In this document: piece after piece, positions 6,483 to 14,685 of the stretch
Layout of the letters: the number at the start of each line of letters is the position of its first letter
How positions within the stretch are numbered: the stretch's first letter is position 1
Assembly: GCA_002292015.1 (NCBI GenBank)
Contig: DBBD01000028.1
Coordinates: 1 to 35,480 of the forward strand
Source of the DNA: Firmicutes bacterium UBA993
GTDB taxonomy: Bacteria; Bacillota; Dethiobacteria; DTU022
DNA: 35,480 nucleotides
Direction of reading: 5' to 3'
The notes under the pieces: model-generated
Seen by the model: only the letters and a program-made list of their open reading frames with translations
The model's database searches: none
What the model was told of the DNA's origin: nothing
Translations under genes and position numbers: made by a program

Positions 6483-8519
6483 CTATTCAGAGTCGGTTTT
6501 CGCGTCCTTCTTCTCGTTTCCAGTCGCATAATCGCCATTATCAAACAGATTTCCGAAAAGATCACCCAGCGTAACATTTCCGTTATTGGTAATTTCTGTA
6601 TCGGTGTTCATCACTTTATATGCCGCTCCATCGGCTTCGGTGACACTTAAACTAATCCGCTTATCCTTAGGTTTTATTTCTAATATTTTGACCTCTACCT
6701 CATCATTTTCCCGCATCACCTCTGAAGGATGCTTAACATGAAAATCTGCTAGCTGCGATATATGGGCCAAACCCTCTAAACCAGGCTTAATCTCGATGAA
6801 TGCGCCAAAATTGGTTAACCTGGTCACTTTTCCAGTAATTACCTGCCCGCTTTTCAGATCATCTACTGCTTTCAGCCAGGGATCGGGTAACGTTTTACGA
6901 ATACTGAGGCTGACCCGTTCTTTTTCCGGAACCACTTCCAGCACTTCAACCATCAGTTGTTCGCCCACCTTGAGGATCTCACCAGGATGATTAACGCGCT
7001 CCCACGAAATTTCTGATACGTGGACCAGGCCATCGATCCCTCCGATGTCAACAAAAGCGCCAAATTTGGTGAGACGCTTAACAGTACCGCTAACTATCGA
7101 ACCGACTTGAACAGCATTCAGCGTTTCCTCTTTCTTTTTGGCTTCTACTGCTTCTATGATTACCTTGCGGTTGAGGATCAGCTTAGTTTTATCACGGTCA
7201 AATTCTATAACCTTAAACTTAAGTAACTGATCTTTAAAAATAGCAAAATCTTGGATGTAACTTGTATCAACCAGAGAGCCAGGCATGAATCCTTCCACTC
7301 CGGCCCCAAGATCAACAACCAAACCGGCATTGACAACCTGTTTTACCACGCCCTCGGTAACGCTACCTTTTTCGTAGGCATCAAGCAGCGAGTTAACTCG
7401 CTTTTCGCGGGCTAGTCTTTTATGTGAAACAACTATTTTCCCTTCCTGCTCCTCATCTTCGATGACGGTGACTTCAATTTCATCCTCCGGAGTAAAAAGA
7501 TCAGACAAAGTTTTACCCGCCTCCAGGTGCACCTCGCCAACAGGGAGAACAGCTTCTGATTTGCTGCCGATATCGACAAACACCTCTTCGTCGGTAACCC
7601 TGGCTACTTTTCCGGTAACCTGTTCACCAACCAGGGCCACCTTAAATTTATCGTCAAACCAAAACTGCTCTCCGTTCTTTACCCCTGAATTCTCATTTTC
7701 CATACTTTCCACTACCTCCTTAATTATCCATGGGGGAGTTGAAGCGCCGGCGGTAACACCGACTACCTCGAACCGGCCAATAAACGACCGGTCTAACTCC
7801 CTTGCACTGTTAACCCGACAAGCTGGTTTCAACTTTCGACATCGAGCATAAAGGGCCATCGTATTGGCGCTGCTTTCACTGCCGACGACAATAAATAAAT
7901 CTACCCTTTCCGCCATGGTGGCCACTTCATCCTGCCTTAATCGTGTTTCTGGACAAATTGTATTATAAACCATCCCGTCAAGATGCGCATCCTGAAACAC
8001 ATTCTGCGCCTCTCCGTAAAGTTCCGGATCACAGGTGGTCTGGGCAATCAACGCAGCTGGTTTGTCAATACGTAGCGCGGCAAGTTCCTCAAGGGTTGCC
8101 ACCACAACGGCTTCCGGGCCGGCCCACCCCACCAGACCTTCAACTTCAGGATGGTTACGATTGCCGAAAATGATGATCCCAATATTACGATCGGCCAGTT
8201 CTCCGGCAATCTCCTGCACCCTTTTAACCCGGGGGCATGTCAGATCAATTATTTCCAGTTTCTCATTCTCCCGCAGGGCAGCTAAATGTTGAGGAGTGGC
8301 TCCGTGAGTTCTGATCGCCAGGTAAGAACCACAAACATCTTCGAGCCGCTCAATTGTTTTGATGTTATGTCTTGCCAAATGCTGCACTACCTGCTCGTTG
8401 TGAACCAGGGCCCCCAAAACCGAACCTCCGCCGGTTTGGGACGCTTTTTCCATTAACCGATCAATTGCCCGGTTTACTCCCGAACAAAAACCTGCTTTTT
8501 TTGCTGTTATTACTTTCAT
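6483..8519 (-). CDS. ispH: 4-hydroxy-3-methylbut-2-enyl diphosphate reductase fused to four S1 RNA-binding domains
   Basis: This 678-residue fusion joins IspH, the last enzyme of the non-mevalonate isoprenoid pathway, to a ribosomal protein S1-like region. IspH spans about 1-275, with cluster cysteines 12, 95 and 189, substrate-binding histidines 40, 72 and 123 and the acid of NHPE (Glu125). Four S1 motifs follow, near 298-368, 387-453, 473-541 and 558-627; repeats three and four share FGAF(V/I) and HVSE/HISQ signatures. The acidic tail (about 640-678) looks disordered. The fusion is known in Clostridia, where it stands in for a separate rpsA gene. Its ATG shares one base with the plsC stop (TAATG), indicating coupling. 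dxs and ispA in the same window belong to the same pathway. Confidence 0.95.
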   Translation of the reverse strand: MKVITAKKAGFCSGVNRAIDRLMEKASQTGGGSVLGALVHNEQVVQHLARHNIKTIERLEDVCGSYLAIRTHGATPQHLAALRENEKLEIIDLTCPRVKRVQEIAGELADRNIGIIIFGNRNHPEVEGLVGWAGPEAVVVATLEELAALRIDKPAALIAQTTCDPELYGEAQNVFQDAHLDGMVYNTICPETRLRQDEVATMAERVDLFIVVGSESSANTMALYARCRKLKPACRVNSARELDRSFIGRFEVVGVTAGASTPPWIIKEVVESMENENSGVKNGEQFWFDDKFKVALVGEQVTGKVARVTDEEVFVDIGSKSEAVLPVGEVHLEAGKTLSDLFTPEDEIEVTVIEDEEQEGKIVVSHKRLAREKRVNSLLDAYEKGSVTEGVVKQVVNAGLVVDLGAGVEGFMPGSLVDTSYIQDFAIFKDQLLKFKVIEFDRDKTKLILNRKVIIEAVEAKKKEETLNAVQVGSIVSGTVKRLTKFGAFVDIGGIDGLVHVSEISWERVNHPGEILKVGEQLMVEVLEVVPEKERVSLSIRKTLPDPWLKAVDDLKSGQVITGKVTRLTNFGAFIEIKPGLEGLAHISQLADFHVKHPSEVMRENDEVEVKILEIKPKDKRISLSVTEADGAAYKVMNTDTEITNNGNVTLGDLFGNLFDNGDYATGNEKKDAKTDSE

Positions 8520-9178
8520 TAATTTTCCTGTCCTGTAAGCAACATGCCGATTCTTTTCATGATTAAATCGCTCATTTCATCCAGTTGCTCTCTTTTTTTG
8601 TTTTTTTGCTCGTTAACAAGCGGCGGCAAGGTAAATGGCTTTCCAATATGTATTCTAACCGGATTAAACAAGCGGTAAGGGCCTTCGATGGCCACGGGCA
8701 AAATCGGAACCCCGCTGCGGACAGCGATCAAAGCAGCACCGTTATAGGCTTTCTGCATCGCACCGTTACGACTGCGTGTGCCTTCAGGGAAAAGCCCCAA
8801 AACGTTGCCTTCCTTTAAAATCAAGTATGCTTTCTTGACAGCGATCAGATCTGCGTCTTGGCGGTTGACGGGAAAAGAGCCGGCTTTTAAAAGCAGAAAC
8901 CGCAGCACAGAATTGCTGAACAGTTCCTTTTTGGCCATGTAATTTATCCTATACCAAGCCGGAAGAGCTACACCCACTGAAAACGGGTCATGCCAGCTGA
9001 TGTGATTGGAGCAAACCATAAAAGGCTTATAAACAGGAATATTTGATCTTCCAACAATTCTTATACGATAAAACATCTTGAGATAAATTAAAAAAACGAA
9101 ACGACCAAAGTAATAGAGCAAACTCTCACCTGTTTTCCAAGGGTTACAGTCCGATATCAATAAACCTGATGATCTCAC
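8519..9178 (-). CDS. plsC: 1-acyl-sn-glycerol-3-phosphate acyltransferase
   Basis: This protein of up to 219 residues converts lysophosphatidate to phosphatidate at the membrane. The HX4D catalytic motif is NHISWHDP (His59, Asp64) and the glycerophosphate-binding motif is FPEGTRSRNG (130-139), both intact. A hydrophobic stretch near the N-terminus (about 20-35) would anchor it. The start is uncertain: the GTG at 9178 has GAGGAAG upstream but lies 35 bases inside cmk, while a TTG at 9121 just after the cmk stop would begin at LLYYFGRF. The cmk-plsC-ispH order is common in Clostridia, and plsY downstream supplies the substrate pathway. Confidence 0.92.
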   Translation of the reverse strand: MRSSGLLISDCNPWKTGESLLYYFGRFVFLIYLKMFYRIRIVGRSNIPVYKPFMVCSNHISWHDPFSVGVALPAWYRINYMAKKELFSNSVLRFLLLKAGSFPVNRQDADLIAVKKAYLILKEGNVLGLFPEGTRSRNGAMQKAYNGAALIAVRSGVPILPVAIEGPYRLFNPVRIHIGKPFTLPPLVNEQKNKKREQLDEMSDLIMKRIGMLLTGQEN

Positions 9179-9827
9179 TTACGACTTCCTCAAAACTAAG
9201 ATTTGTGGTATCGATTACGATAGCGTCTGGAACTACGGTCAGCGGTGAATCTTCGCGCTCAGAGTCAATACTGTCCCTTTTCACAATCTGCGCTAACACT
9301 TCTTCCGCGGTCATGGTGATTCCCTTTCCCAGTTGCTCCCGGTTGCGTCTTTCAGTTCTTTCGTCAAGGGAAGCATCCAGGTAAAATTTATAATCAGCAT
9401 GGGGGAGCACTACTGAGGTGGTGTCCCGACCCTCCATGATGATACCATCGGTTTCGGAAGCAATCTTTTGCTGAGAAGTTACCAGGTGGCGGCGAACCGC
9501 CGATAGGGCAGAAACCGGAGAAACCATTTCGTTAATGTAGGATTTGCGGATTTCTTCTGTTACATCTTCTCCGTCTAAAAAAACCTCTTGTAAATCCCCC
9601 AGACAAATTTTTGTGCTGTTCAGGAGGGAAATAACGGCTTCATTATTATTTAAATCTAAGTTTTCGCGGATCACCTTTAAGGTAACCGCCCGGTACATGG
9701 CACCGGTATCCAAATACTTGAGATCAAGACGCTTAGCAACCTCACGGGCAACCGTACTTTTACCGGCTCCAGCCGGACCATCGATCGCTATTTTGGGTTT
9801 TCTATTCAAACCAATTACCTGAATCAA
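9144..9827 (-). CDS. cmk: Cytidylate kinase
   Basis: This protein of about 220 residues phosphorylates CMP and dCMP with ATP. The P-loop GPAGAGKS (17-24), the LDTGAMYRA segment (39-47) and MEGRDTTSVVLPHADYKF (the usual EGRDIGTVV... region) are clear, as is the arginine-rich lid near DERTERRNRE. No ATG lies at a sensible position: the frame opens with TTG at 9827, which has GGAAGG almost touching it, and a second TTG at 9809 would begin just before NRKPKIAIDG. The 5' end should therefore be treated as approximate. It follows rluB after about 116 bases and overlaps plsC. Confidence 0.93.
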   Translation of the reverse strand: MIQVIGLNRKPKIAIDGPAGAGKSTVAREVAKRLDLKYLDTGAMYRAVTLKVIRENLDLNNNEAVISLLNSTKICLGDLQEVFLDGEDVTEEIRKSYINEMVSPVSALSAVRRHLVTSQQKIASETDGIIMEGRDTTSVVLPHADYKFYLDASLDERTERRNREQLGKGITMTAEEVLAQIVKRDSIDSEREDSPLTVVPDAIVIDTTNLSFEEVVSEIIRFIDIGL

Positions 9828-9943
9828 TCCTTCCAGAGCAGACGCGTCAATATTTGAGAAGATTTTTTCTTTGCAGCGTTTTTATTCTCTCACCATCGTC
9901 GGTAAAATGCAAGTTGATGAACTAACACGCATGGAAAACAATT

Positions 9944-10663
9944 TTATAATTTTACCATCCGATACAGCTGTTCCACCTCTTTTTCAGTTAGCAGGCGATA
10001 TGCACCTCTGGCCAGGGAAGCAGCCGTCAACCCGGCAAAACTGATTCGCTCCAGTTCAAAAACGGGATGATTAACCGCAGCGAGCATCCTTTTTACCTGT
10101 CTTTTTCTGCCCTCCGTCAGCGTAATCTGCAGCCGGGCCCGCATTTCTTGCTGTTCGACCCGTACAATACTTACCGCATCAGGAACGCATAAAACGCCGT
10201 CCACCTCTACCCCTTCAATCAGCTTATCAAGTGCTTTTACACCGGGGATCCCCTTAACTCCGGCTAAGTAGATTTTTTTGATCCCATAGCGGGGGTGCGT
10301 CAACCGGTATGCAAGTTTTCCGTCGTTGGTGAGCAATAACACCCCGCTGGTGTCAGCATCAAGCCTGCCTACCGGGAAAAGGCGGCTTCGCGCACCTTTT
10401 ACCAGGTCGAGCACCGTCGGCCGATCATGGGTATCCTGAACGGTGGAAAGGTAGCCTTGTGGCTTGTTTAGCAGCAGATATTCGTTAAACCCCGAAAGTT
10501 TTACTCTCTCACCATCAAGAGTGACAATATCCTCAATTGTAACCGAAACCTGCGGTTTAAGTTCGATTAGGCCGTTAACTTTAACCCGACCAGCAGAAAC
10601 GATTCTTTCCGCTGCCCTTCTTGAAGCTACTCCCGCCTGGGCCAGGTATTTTGCCAAACGCAT
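9944..10663 (-). CDS. rluB: Ribosomal large subunit pseudouridine synthase, RluB family
   Basis: This 239-residue enzyme isomerises uridine in 23S rRNA. An S4 RNA-binding domain (about 1-55) precedes the RsuA/RluB catalytic domain. The catalytic aspartate lies in GRLDADTSG (Asp102), and the TEGRKRQVKRML helix near 203-214 is typical. Length is normal. The ATG lies 5 bases after the scpB stop, and GGGAG within the last scpB codons serves as ribosome binding site. In many spore-forming Clostridia, dacF/spmA/spmB-type genes stand between scpB and rluB; here the two are directly joined. Confidence 0.94.
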   Translation of the reverse strand: MRLAKYLAQAGVASRRAAERIVSAGRVKVNGLIELKPQVSVTIEDIVTLDGERVKLSGFNEYLLLNKPQGYLSTVQDTHDRPTVLDLVKGARSRLFPVGRLDADTSGVLLLTNDGKLAYRLTHPRYGIKKIYLAGVKGIPGVKALDKLIEGVEVDGVLCVPDAVSIVRVEQQEMRARLQITLTEGRKRQVKRMLAAVNHPVFELERISFAGLTAASLARGAYRLLTEKEVEQLYRMVKL

Positions 10664-10668
10664 CTGCT

Positions 10669-11280
10669 TTAACTCCCGCCTACTGTCGGCTCTTCGACAG
10701 CTTCCGGGTCTGTTGAGGTTGGTGCGGTTTCTGTTTTTGTTTCTATTTCTGTTTCAGCTTCAGCTTCAGTTCCAGCTTCAAGCGGTGGGAGCTCGGCAAG
10801 TTCCCGGAGACCAAAGTATTTAAGAAAATCAGCGGTAGTGCCGTATAAAAGCGGCCGGCCCGGGCCTTCTTTACGACCGTTGATTTTTATAAGTTTTCTT
10901 TTGAGCAGGTTTTCCAGCACGTGTTCACTCCGGACACCGCGTATTGATTCTATTTCAATCCTGGTTACCGGCTGCTTATACGCGATTATGGCCAGGGCCT
11001 CCAGGGCCGCTGCCGAAAGATTGCTCGATACATCTTCGCTAAATGCTCTTTCCAGGTAAGGGGCAAGCTCGGGGGAGGTTCCCATCTGGAAACCAGTGGC
11101 GGTCTCAAAGACCTGAATCCCTCTGCCGGCGGCAGCAAGATCTTCTTTTAAATCCTTCATCAACGCTTCTGCTTCATCAAGCGAGGTAGCCAGAACTAAG
11201 GCAATTTTTTCGGCCTTCAAAGGTTCTTCCGTTAAAAATAAAACCGCTTCAATGACTCTTTTTTGCTCAGCTCTATCCAT
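10669..11280 (-). CDS. scpB: Segregation and condensation protein B
   Basis: ScpB forms a complex with ScpA and the SMC ATPase that compacts and segregates the chromosome. The first 165 or so residues are two winged-helix domains, with the family signature ALEALAIIAYKQPVTRIEIESIRGV and the GRPLLYGTT segment. The start at 11280 gives 203 residues; its ATG overlaps the scpA stop by 8 bases and AAGGA lies upstream, whereas a longer frame up to 11358 would lie inside scpA. The last 35 residues are a low-complexity Glu/Thr/Ala tail (GTEAEAETEIETKTETAP), encoded by near-repeats on the DNA, probably disordered and lineage-specific. Confidence 0.94.
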   Translation of the reverse strand: MDRAEQKRVIEAVLFLTEEPLKAEKIALVLATSLDEAEALMKDLKEDLAAAGRGIQVFETATGFQMGTSPELAPYLERAFSEDVSSNLSAAALEALAIIAYKQPVTRIEIESIRGVRSEHVLENLLKRKLIKINGRKEGPGRPLLYGTTADFLKYFGLRELAELPPLEAGTEAEAETEIETKTETAPTSTDPEAVEEPTVGGS

Positions 11281-12064
11281 CTTTTGCGTCCTTTTCCCGG
11301 TAATCTTCCCGCGAAACCACAAAAATCGGCCCGAAAAGCTTCTCCTGTAATAAAACAACCTGCTTCTGCCGGGTCATTTCAAGCAAGGCGATAAAGGTAA
11401 TTATTACATCCCAGGCAGCGCTGCCGGTAACAAACCTTTCCAGTGGCTGCGGCCTTTTACTGACGGCGAGAATTCCTGCGATGTAGGCAGTCTTGTCGGC
11501 AACGATAAAATCTTCCACTGCATTAAAATAAGGCATGTACTGATCGGCCATGGCCACCTCGGCAAAACGGTTCATTATATCGCTTAAATGATTCGCCCCT
11601 TCCCAGATGGTATAAACAGAATCCTGCCGGATAAAAACCATTACTTTTTGCCCACCGGTTGAACGCAGGTAAATCTTCTGCTGATCTTCTTCGCAGCGGC
11701 TCAGGTGCTGGGCTACTTCTTTGAAAAATCGGTATTCTTCGAGCCGCTGGAACAGTTCTTCGGCGCTTTGAATCGCAAAAAGGTCTTCCTCTTCCCCCTC
11801 CTGTGCCGCTTCTGAAACCGGCTTGGGTAAAAGCATTCTTGACTTTAAACGCAGCAAGGTAGCAGCCATGACCAGGAACTCACTGGCTATATCTAAATTT
11901 AACTCTTTCATTGACTGCAGGTAGGCCAGGTACTGGCCGGTAATATCTGCAATGGAAATTGACCAGATATCGACTTCTGCTTTCCTAATCAGGTGAAAAA
12001 GAAGATCAAAGGGGCCTTCAAAGGTAGGCAGCTTTATTCTGTACTCTGCTTGGTCTATTACCAA
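11273..12064 (-). CDS. scpA: Segregation and condensation protein A
   Basis: This 263-residue kleisin bridges the SMC heads together with ScpB. The N-terminal signature LPTFEGPFDLLFHLIRKAEVDIW and the following SIADITGQYLAYLQ and FLVMAATLLRLKSRMLLP segments are characteristic. The middle is acidic, and a C-terminal winged-helix region follows. The start is a TTG at 12064, six bases after AGGGG; no ATG is available nearby. It lies 25 bases after trpS and its 3' end overlaps scpB, so ScpA and ScpB are likely produced in step. Confidence 0.95.
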   Translation of the reverse strand: MVIDQAEYRIKLPTFEGPFDLLFHLIRKAEVDIWSISIADITGQYLAYLQSMKELNLDIASEFLVMAATLLRLKSRMLLPKPVSEAAQEGEEEDLFAIQSAEELFQRLEEYRFFKEVAQHLSRCEEDQQKIYLRSTGGQKVMVFIRQDSVYTIWEGANHLSDIMNRFAEVAMADQYMPYFNAVEDFIVADKTAYIAGILAVSKRPQPLERFVTGSAAWDVIITFIALLEMTRQKQVVLLQEKLFGPIFVVSREDYREKDAKDG

Positions 12065-12089
12065 CTAGATCCCCTGCCGATCATCAATC

Positions 12090-13076
12090 TTAGCGCAGGC
12101 CCATTGCCTCGGTAACCTGGCGAAGTTTCTTTTCAGCACGGGCACCAGCCTGCTCGGCGCCGCGGCTGAGGATTTGATCGAGGAAGTTGTTGTCACCGGT
12201 TAAGTCAAAGTATTTTTGCTGCAGCGGCCTTAAACTCTCGATCACCACCTCGGCCAGCTCTTCTTTTAGTGTCTTATAGCTTTTGCCTTCAAAATAAGTT
12301 TCGATTTGTTCACGCTTACCACCGGTTAACAGCTGGTATATGGTAAGCAGGTTGTAGATACCCGGCCTCTCTTCGTCAAAAACTATTTCTTTGCGCGAAT
12401 CAGTGGTTGCTCTTTTGATCTTGGAGCGAATTTGATCGGGTGTATCAAGCAGGAAAACCGAATCTTCTTGTTTCTCCTCGCTTTTGCTCATCTTCTTCTC
12501 TGGGTTAATCAGCCCCATCACCCGGCCACCCACCGGCGGAATTAAGGCATCAGGCAGCACGAATATTTCACCATAACGGTGGTTGAAACGCTGGGCGATA
12601 TCGCGGCAGAGCTCTACGTGCTGCTTCTGGTCAGCACCGACCGGAACCAGGTGGGCATCGTAGAGGAGGATATCGGCAGCCTGCAAAACAGGGTAATCGT
12701 AAAGACCAACACTTACCTCTTCTTTCTGCTTTTCAGACTTCTCTTTGAACTGGGTCATCCGGTGCAACCACCCCATGGGAGTAACGCAATTTAAAATCCA
12801 GACCAGCTCTGAGTGAGCCCTGACCTTTGACTGGACAAAAACCACTGAATGCTCTTCATCCAGACCGGCAGCGATTAACAGACCGGCTACTTCACGAATG
12901 TTGGCTCTTAGTTCTGCGGGATGCTGAGGGACAGTTATGGTATGCAGATCCACAACACAAAAATAATTGTTGTACTCTTCCTGCATCGCTTTCCAGTTAC
13001 GAATTGCCCCGAGATAGTTACCCAGGTGCAGGTGGCCCGAGGCCTGAATACCGGAAAAAACTGTTTTTTTATTCAC
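12090..13076 (-). CDS. trpS: Tryptophanyl-tRNA synthetase
   Basis: This 328-residue class I synthetase charges tRNA-Trp. The HIGH-type motif is GHLHLGN (about 14-20) and the KMSKS loop is intact (195-199); the LYDYPVLQAADILLY and GADQKQHVELCRDIA segments are typical. The GTG at 13076 is chosen because GGAGGAGGAA precedes it by about nine bases and the length then matches the family; an ATG at 13109 would add 11 residues without a good site. No T-box leader is visible in the 52 bases upstream. It follows the site-2-protease gene in the same orientation. Confidence 0.95.
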   Translation of the reverse strand: MNKKTVFSGIQASGHLHLGNYLGAIRNWKAMQEEYNNYFCVVDLHTITVPQHPAELRANIREVAGLLIAAGLDEEHSVVFVQSKVRAHSELVWILNCVTPMGWLHRMTQFKEKSEKQKEEVSVGLYDYPVLQAADILLYDAHLVPVGADQKQHVELCRDIAQRFNHRYGEIFVLPDALIPPVGGRVMGLINPEKKMSKSEEKQEDSVFLLDTPDQIRSKIKRATTDSRKEIVFDEERPGIYNLLTIYQLLTGGKREQIETYFEGKSYKTLKEELAEVVIESLRPLQQKYFDLTGDNNFLDQILSRGAEQAGARAEKKLRQVTEAMGLR

Positions 13077-13128
13077 TCGCTTATTCCTCCTCCAAGACTG
13101 TAACGGCATCTAGATCAGCAATAATTGC

Positions 13129-13758
13129 CTAAAAACCGGGAACCAACCCGCATATAGTAGAAACGAGATTAATGATCAGGCTATAGAGAGGGAAGATGAT
13201 CACCCCGAGAGCCCTGGTAACAATTAACCCCAAAAGAATGAGCGGCGCATACTGTTCAATGGTCCGGTAAAAGCCAAGGTAGGAGTCGGGCAAATAGGAC
13301 ATCAGTATTTTTGAACCATCCAGAGGCGGTATGGGAATTAAATTAAAGATCCCCAACAAAATATTGAGCTGCACCAAAACCATAATAAACTGCAGAAAAA
13401 GACCGCCTGTTAACCCGCTGTTAACAAGTATGGTGAAGAGTAAGAGGCTTAAAAACCCAAGGATAAAATTAATCAACGGCCCGGCAAAGGAGACCCAGCG
13501 TAATCCTTTCCGGTACTGGCTGAAGTTGTAAGGATTAATCGGCACCGGCTTAGCCCAGCCAAACCCAACCAGTAAAATCATGATCGTGCCGATCGGGTCC
13601 AGGTGGCTAAGCGGGTTTAAATTCATTCTGCCCTGTCGCTTTGCCGTAGAATCACCGAAATAGTAGGCTATGCGGGCATGAGCAAATTCATGAAAAGTTA
13701 TGGCGATCAGCAGTGCCGGAATACGCAGAGCTATAACAATGGGATCTAATCCCAGCAT
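13129..13758 (-). CDS. Site-2 protease-like membrane zinc peptidase (M50B, YwhC-type)
   Basis: This 209-residue protein of five or six membrane segments is a small M50 peptidase of the type found before trpS and scpA in many Firmicutes. The zinc motif HEFAH (His23, Glu24, His27) and the third-ligand motif NLIPIPPLDGSKIL (Asp147) are intact. The small form lacks PDZ and CBS domains, and its substrate is unknown. The ATG at 13758 is chosen because AAAGGAGG precedes it by seven bases; an extra TTG two codons upstream is unlikely. A promoter lies about 100 bases upstream and a tandem 18-bp repeat lies in the leader, so this is probably the first gene of the long run down to the HD-domain gene. 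Confidence 0.9.
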   Translation of the reverse strand: MLGLDPIVIALRIPALLIAITFHEFAHARIAYYFGDSTAKRQGRMNLNPLSHLDPIGTIMILLVGFGWAKPVPINPYNFSQYRKGLRWVSFAGPLINFILGFLSLLLFTILVNSGLTGGLFLQFIMVLVQLNILLGIFNLIPIPPLDGSKILMSYLPDSYLGFYRTIEQYAPLILLGLIVTRALGVIIFPLYSLIINLVSTICGLVPGF

Positions 13759-13775
13759 AAACAAACCTCCTTTAA

Positions 13776-13811
13776 AGTTACACCTGATGACGAAGTTAAA
13801 CCTGATGACGC
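13776..13811 (-). repeat. Two-copy 18-bp tandem repeat in the leader of the site-2 protease gene
   Basis: Plus-strand AGTTACACCTGATGACGA (13776-13793) is followed directly by AGTTAAACCTGATGACGC (13794-13811), differing at two positions. It lies between the predicted transcription start and the ribosome binding site, so it would be in the mRNA leader. A related GATGACGG occurs on the other strand in the promoter spacer. It could be an operator or a local duplication. Confidence 0.45.
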
Positions 13812-13860
13812 TTTATAAGCGGCTAAATTTTTCCGGCAGTCTCGGGTTAACAACGCTTTT

Positions 13861-13889
13861 ATTATAACAGACCGTCATCCGGAATCCAA
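13861..13889 (-). promoter_or_regulatory. Promoter of the site-2 protease/trpS/scpAB gene run
   Basis: On the minus strand TTGGAT (13884-13889) is separated by 17 bases from a perfect TATAAT (13861-13866), with a TG at the extended -10 position (TGTTATAAT). Predicted start is near 13854, giving a leader of about 95 bases. An imperfect inverted repeat just upstream (13892-13900 with 13932-13942) follows the stop of the preceding gene but has no T-run, so termination there is unproven. Confidence 0.6.
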
Positions 13890-13941
13890 ACGACAGGAAA
13901 CTGCCCTGGCTGCAAGCAAGTTCAGGTTGAATTTCCTCTGT

Positions 13942-14685
13942 CTAAAACCCGATCTTTACACCAAGTTCTTCCAATCGCATAAAAACTTTGGCTGGATAAG
14001 GTTCCCGGTCGATGTAGCGCACTTCCCGCGCTAACCGCTGTGAATCAACAAGCGCAAGGGTCTCTTCATTAGCGGCCTTCAGCAGGCAGGCAAGCGTCAT
14101 CGCTTCAATTTTAAAACTATAACGCTGCTCAAAGCGGATGGCCCTGATGATACGCAGGGGATCATCAAAAAAACTGGCCGGGTGAAAAATCCTGACCAGT
14201 TTTTGCTGCAGATCGTAACATCCATTATAGTAATCGTAGAGCAGTCCCATTTCCGCTGGTAGTAGGGAACAGGCCAGGGCATTGATTGTAAAATCACGCC
14301 GGCAAAGATCCTGCTTCAGGCTGGCGGCTTCTACCCGGGGCAGGGCGGCAGGCTTAGGATAGAATTCTCGCCTCGCTGTGGAAAGATCAAAGCGGGTACC
14401 CGCATCAAGTTTTATAGCGGCCGTCAAAAAACGCGGAAAAAGTGTGAGACGGCCGCCGATCTGCTCTTGCAGCAATACGGCAAAATGACCGGCATCACCG
14501 GTTACAACCAGGTCGTAATCATTTTCCAGCGGATAGTCAAGCAGCAAATCGCGCACGATACCGCCTACCAGGTAGAGCTTAAAACCTTGTTCTGCCGCCA
14601 TATTGCCGGCCTGTTGCATTAGCTTCAGAACAGGCGGGGAAAGATTGTTTTGCAGCATATCATCCAGGTAGGTTGGTTCGCTCAT
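13942..14685 (-). CDS. tRNA nucleotidyltransferase/poly(A) polymerase family protein, short form
   Basis: This 247-residue protein has the head and neck of a class II nucleotidyltransferase: LVGGIVRDLLL (about 39-49), the metal-binding DYDLVV (57-62), RRDFTINALA (about 129-138) and DDPLRIIRAIRF (about 174-185). CCA-adding enzymes and poly(A) polymerases of this class usually exceed 400 residues; here the C-terminal body and tail are missing, and the 183 bases downstream contain no continuation. It may be a specialised short enzyme, a split CC- or A-adding enzyme, or a truncated gene. The ATG directly follows the deoB stop (TAAATG), so translation depends on coupling; no strong Shine-Dalgarno is seen. 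Confidence 0.8.
   Translation of the reverse strand: MSEPTYLDDMLQNNLSPPVLKLMQQAGNMAAEQGFKLYLVGGIVRDLLLDYPLENDYDLVVTGDAGHFAVLLQEQIGGRLTLFPRFLTAAIKLDAGTRFDLSTARREFYPKPAALPRVEAASLKQDLCRRDFTINALACSLLPAEMGLLYDYYNGCYDLQQKLVRIFHPASFFDDPLRIIRAIRFEQRYSFKIEAMTLACLLKAANEETLALVDSQRLAREVRYIDREPYPAKVFMRLEELGVKIGF

Noticed and set aside
12090..13128. T-box riboswitch before trpS
   Set aside because: Only 52 bases separate trpS from the preceding gene and no T-box sequence or stem is visible.
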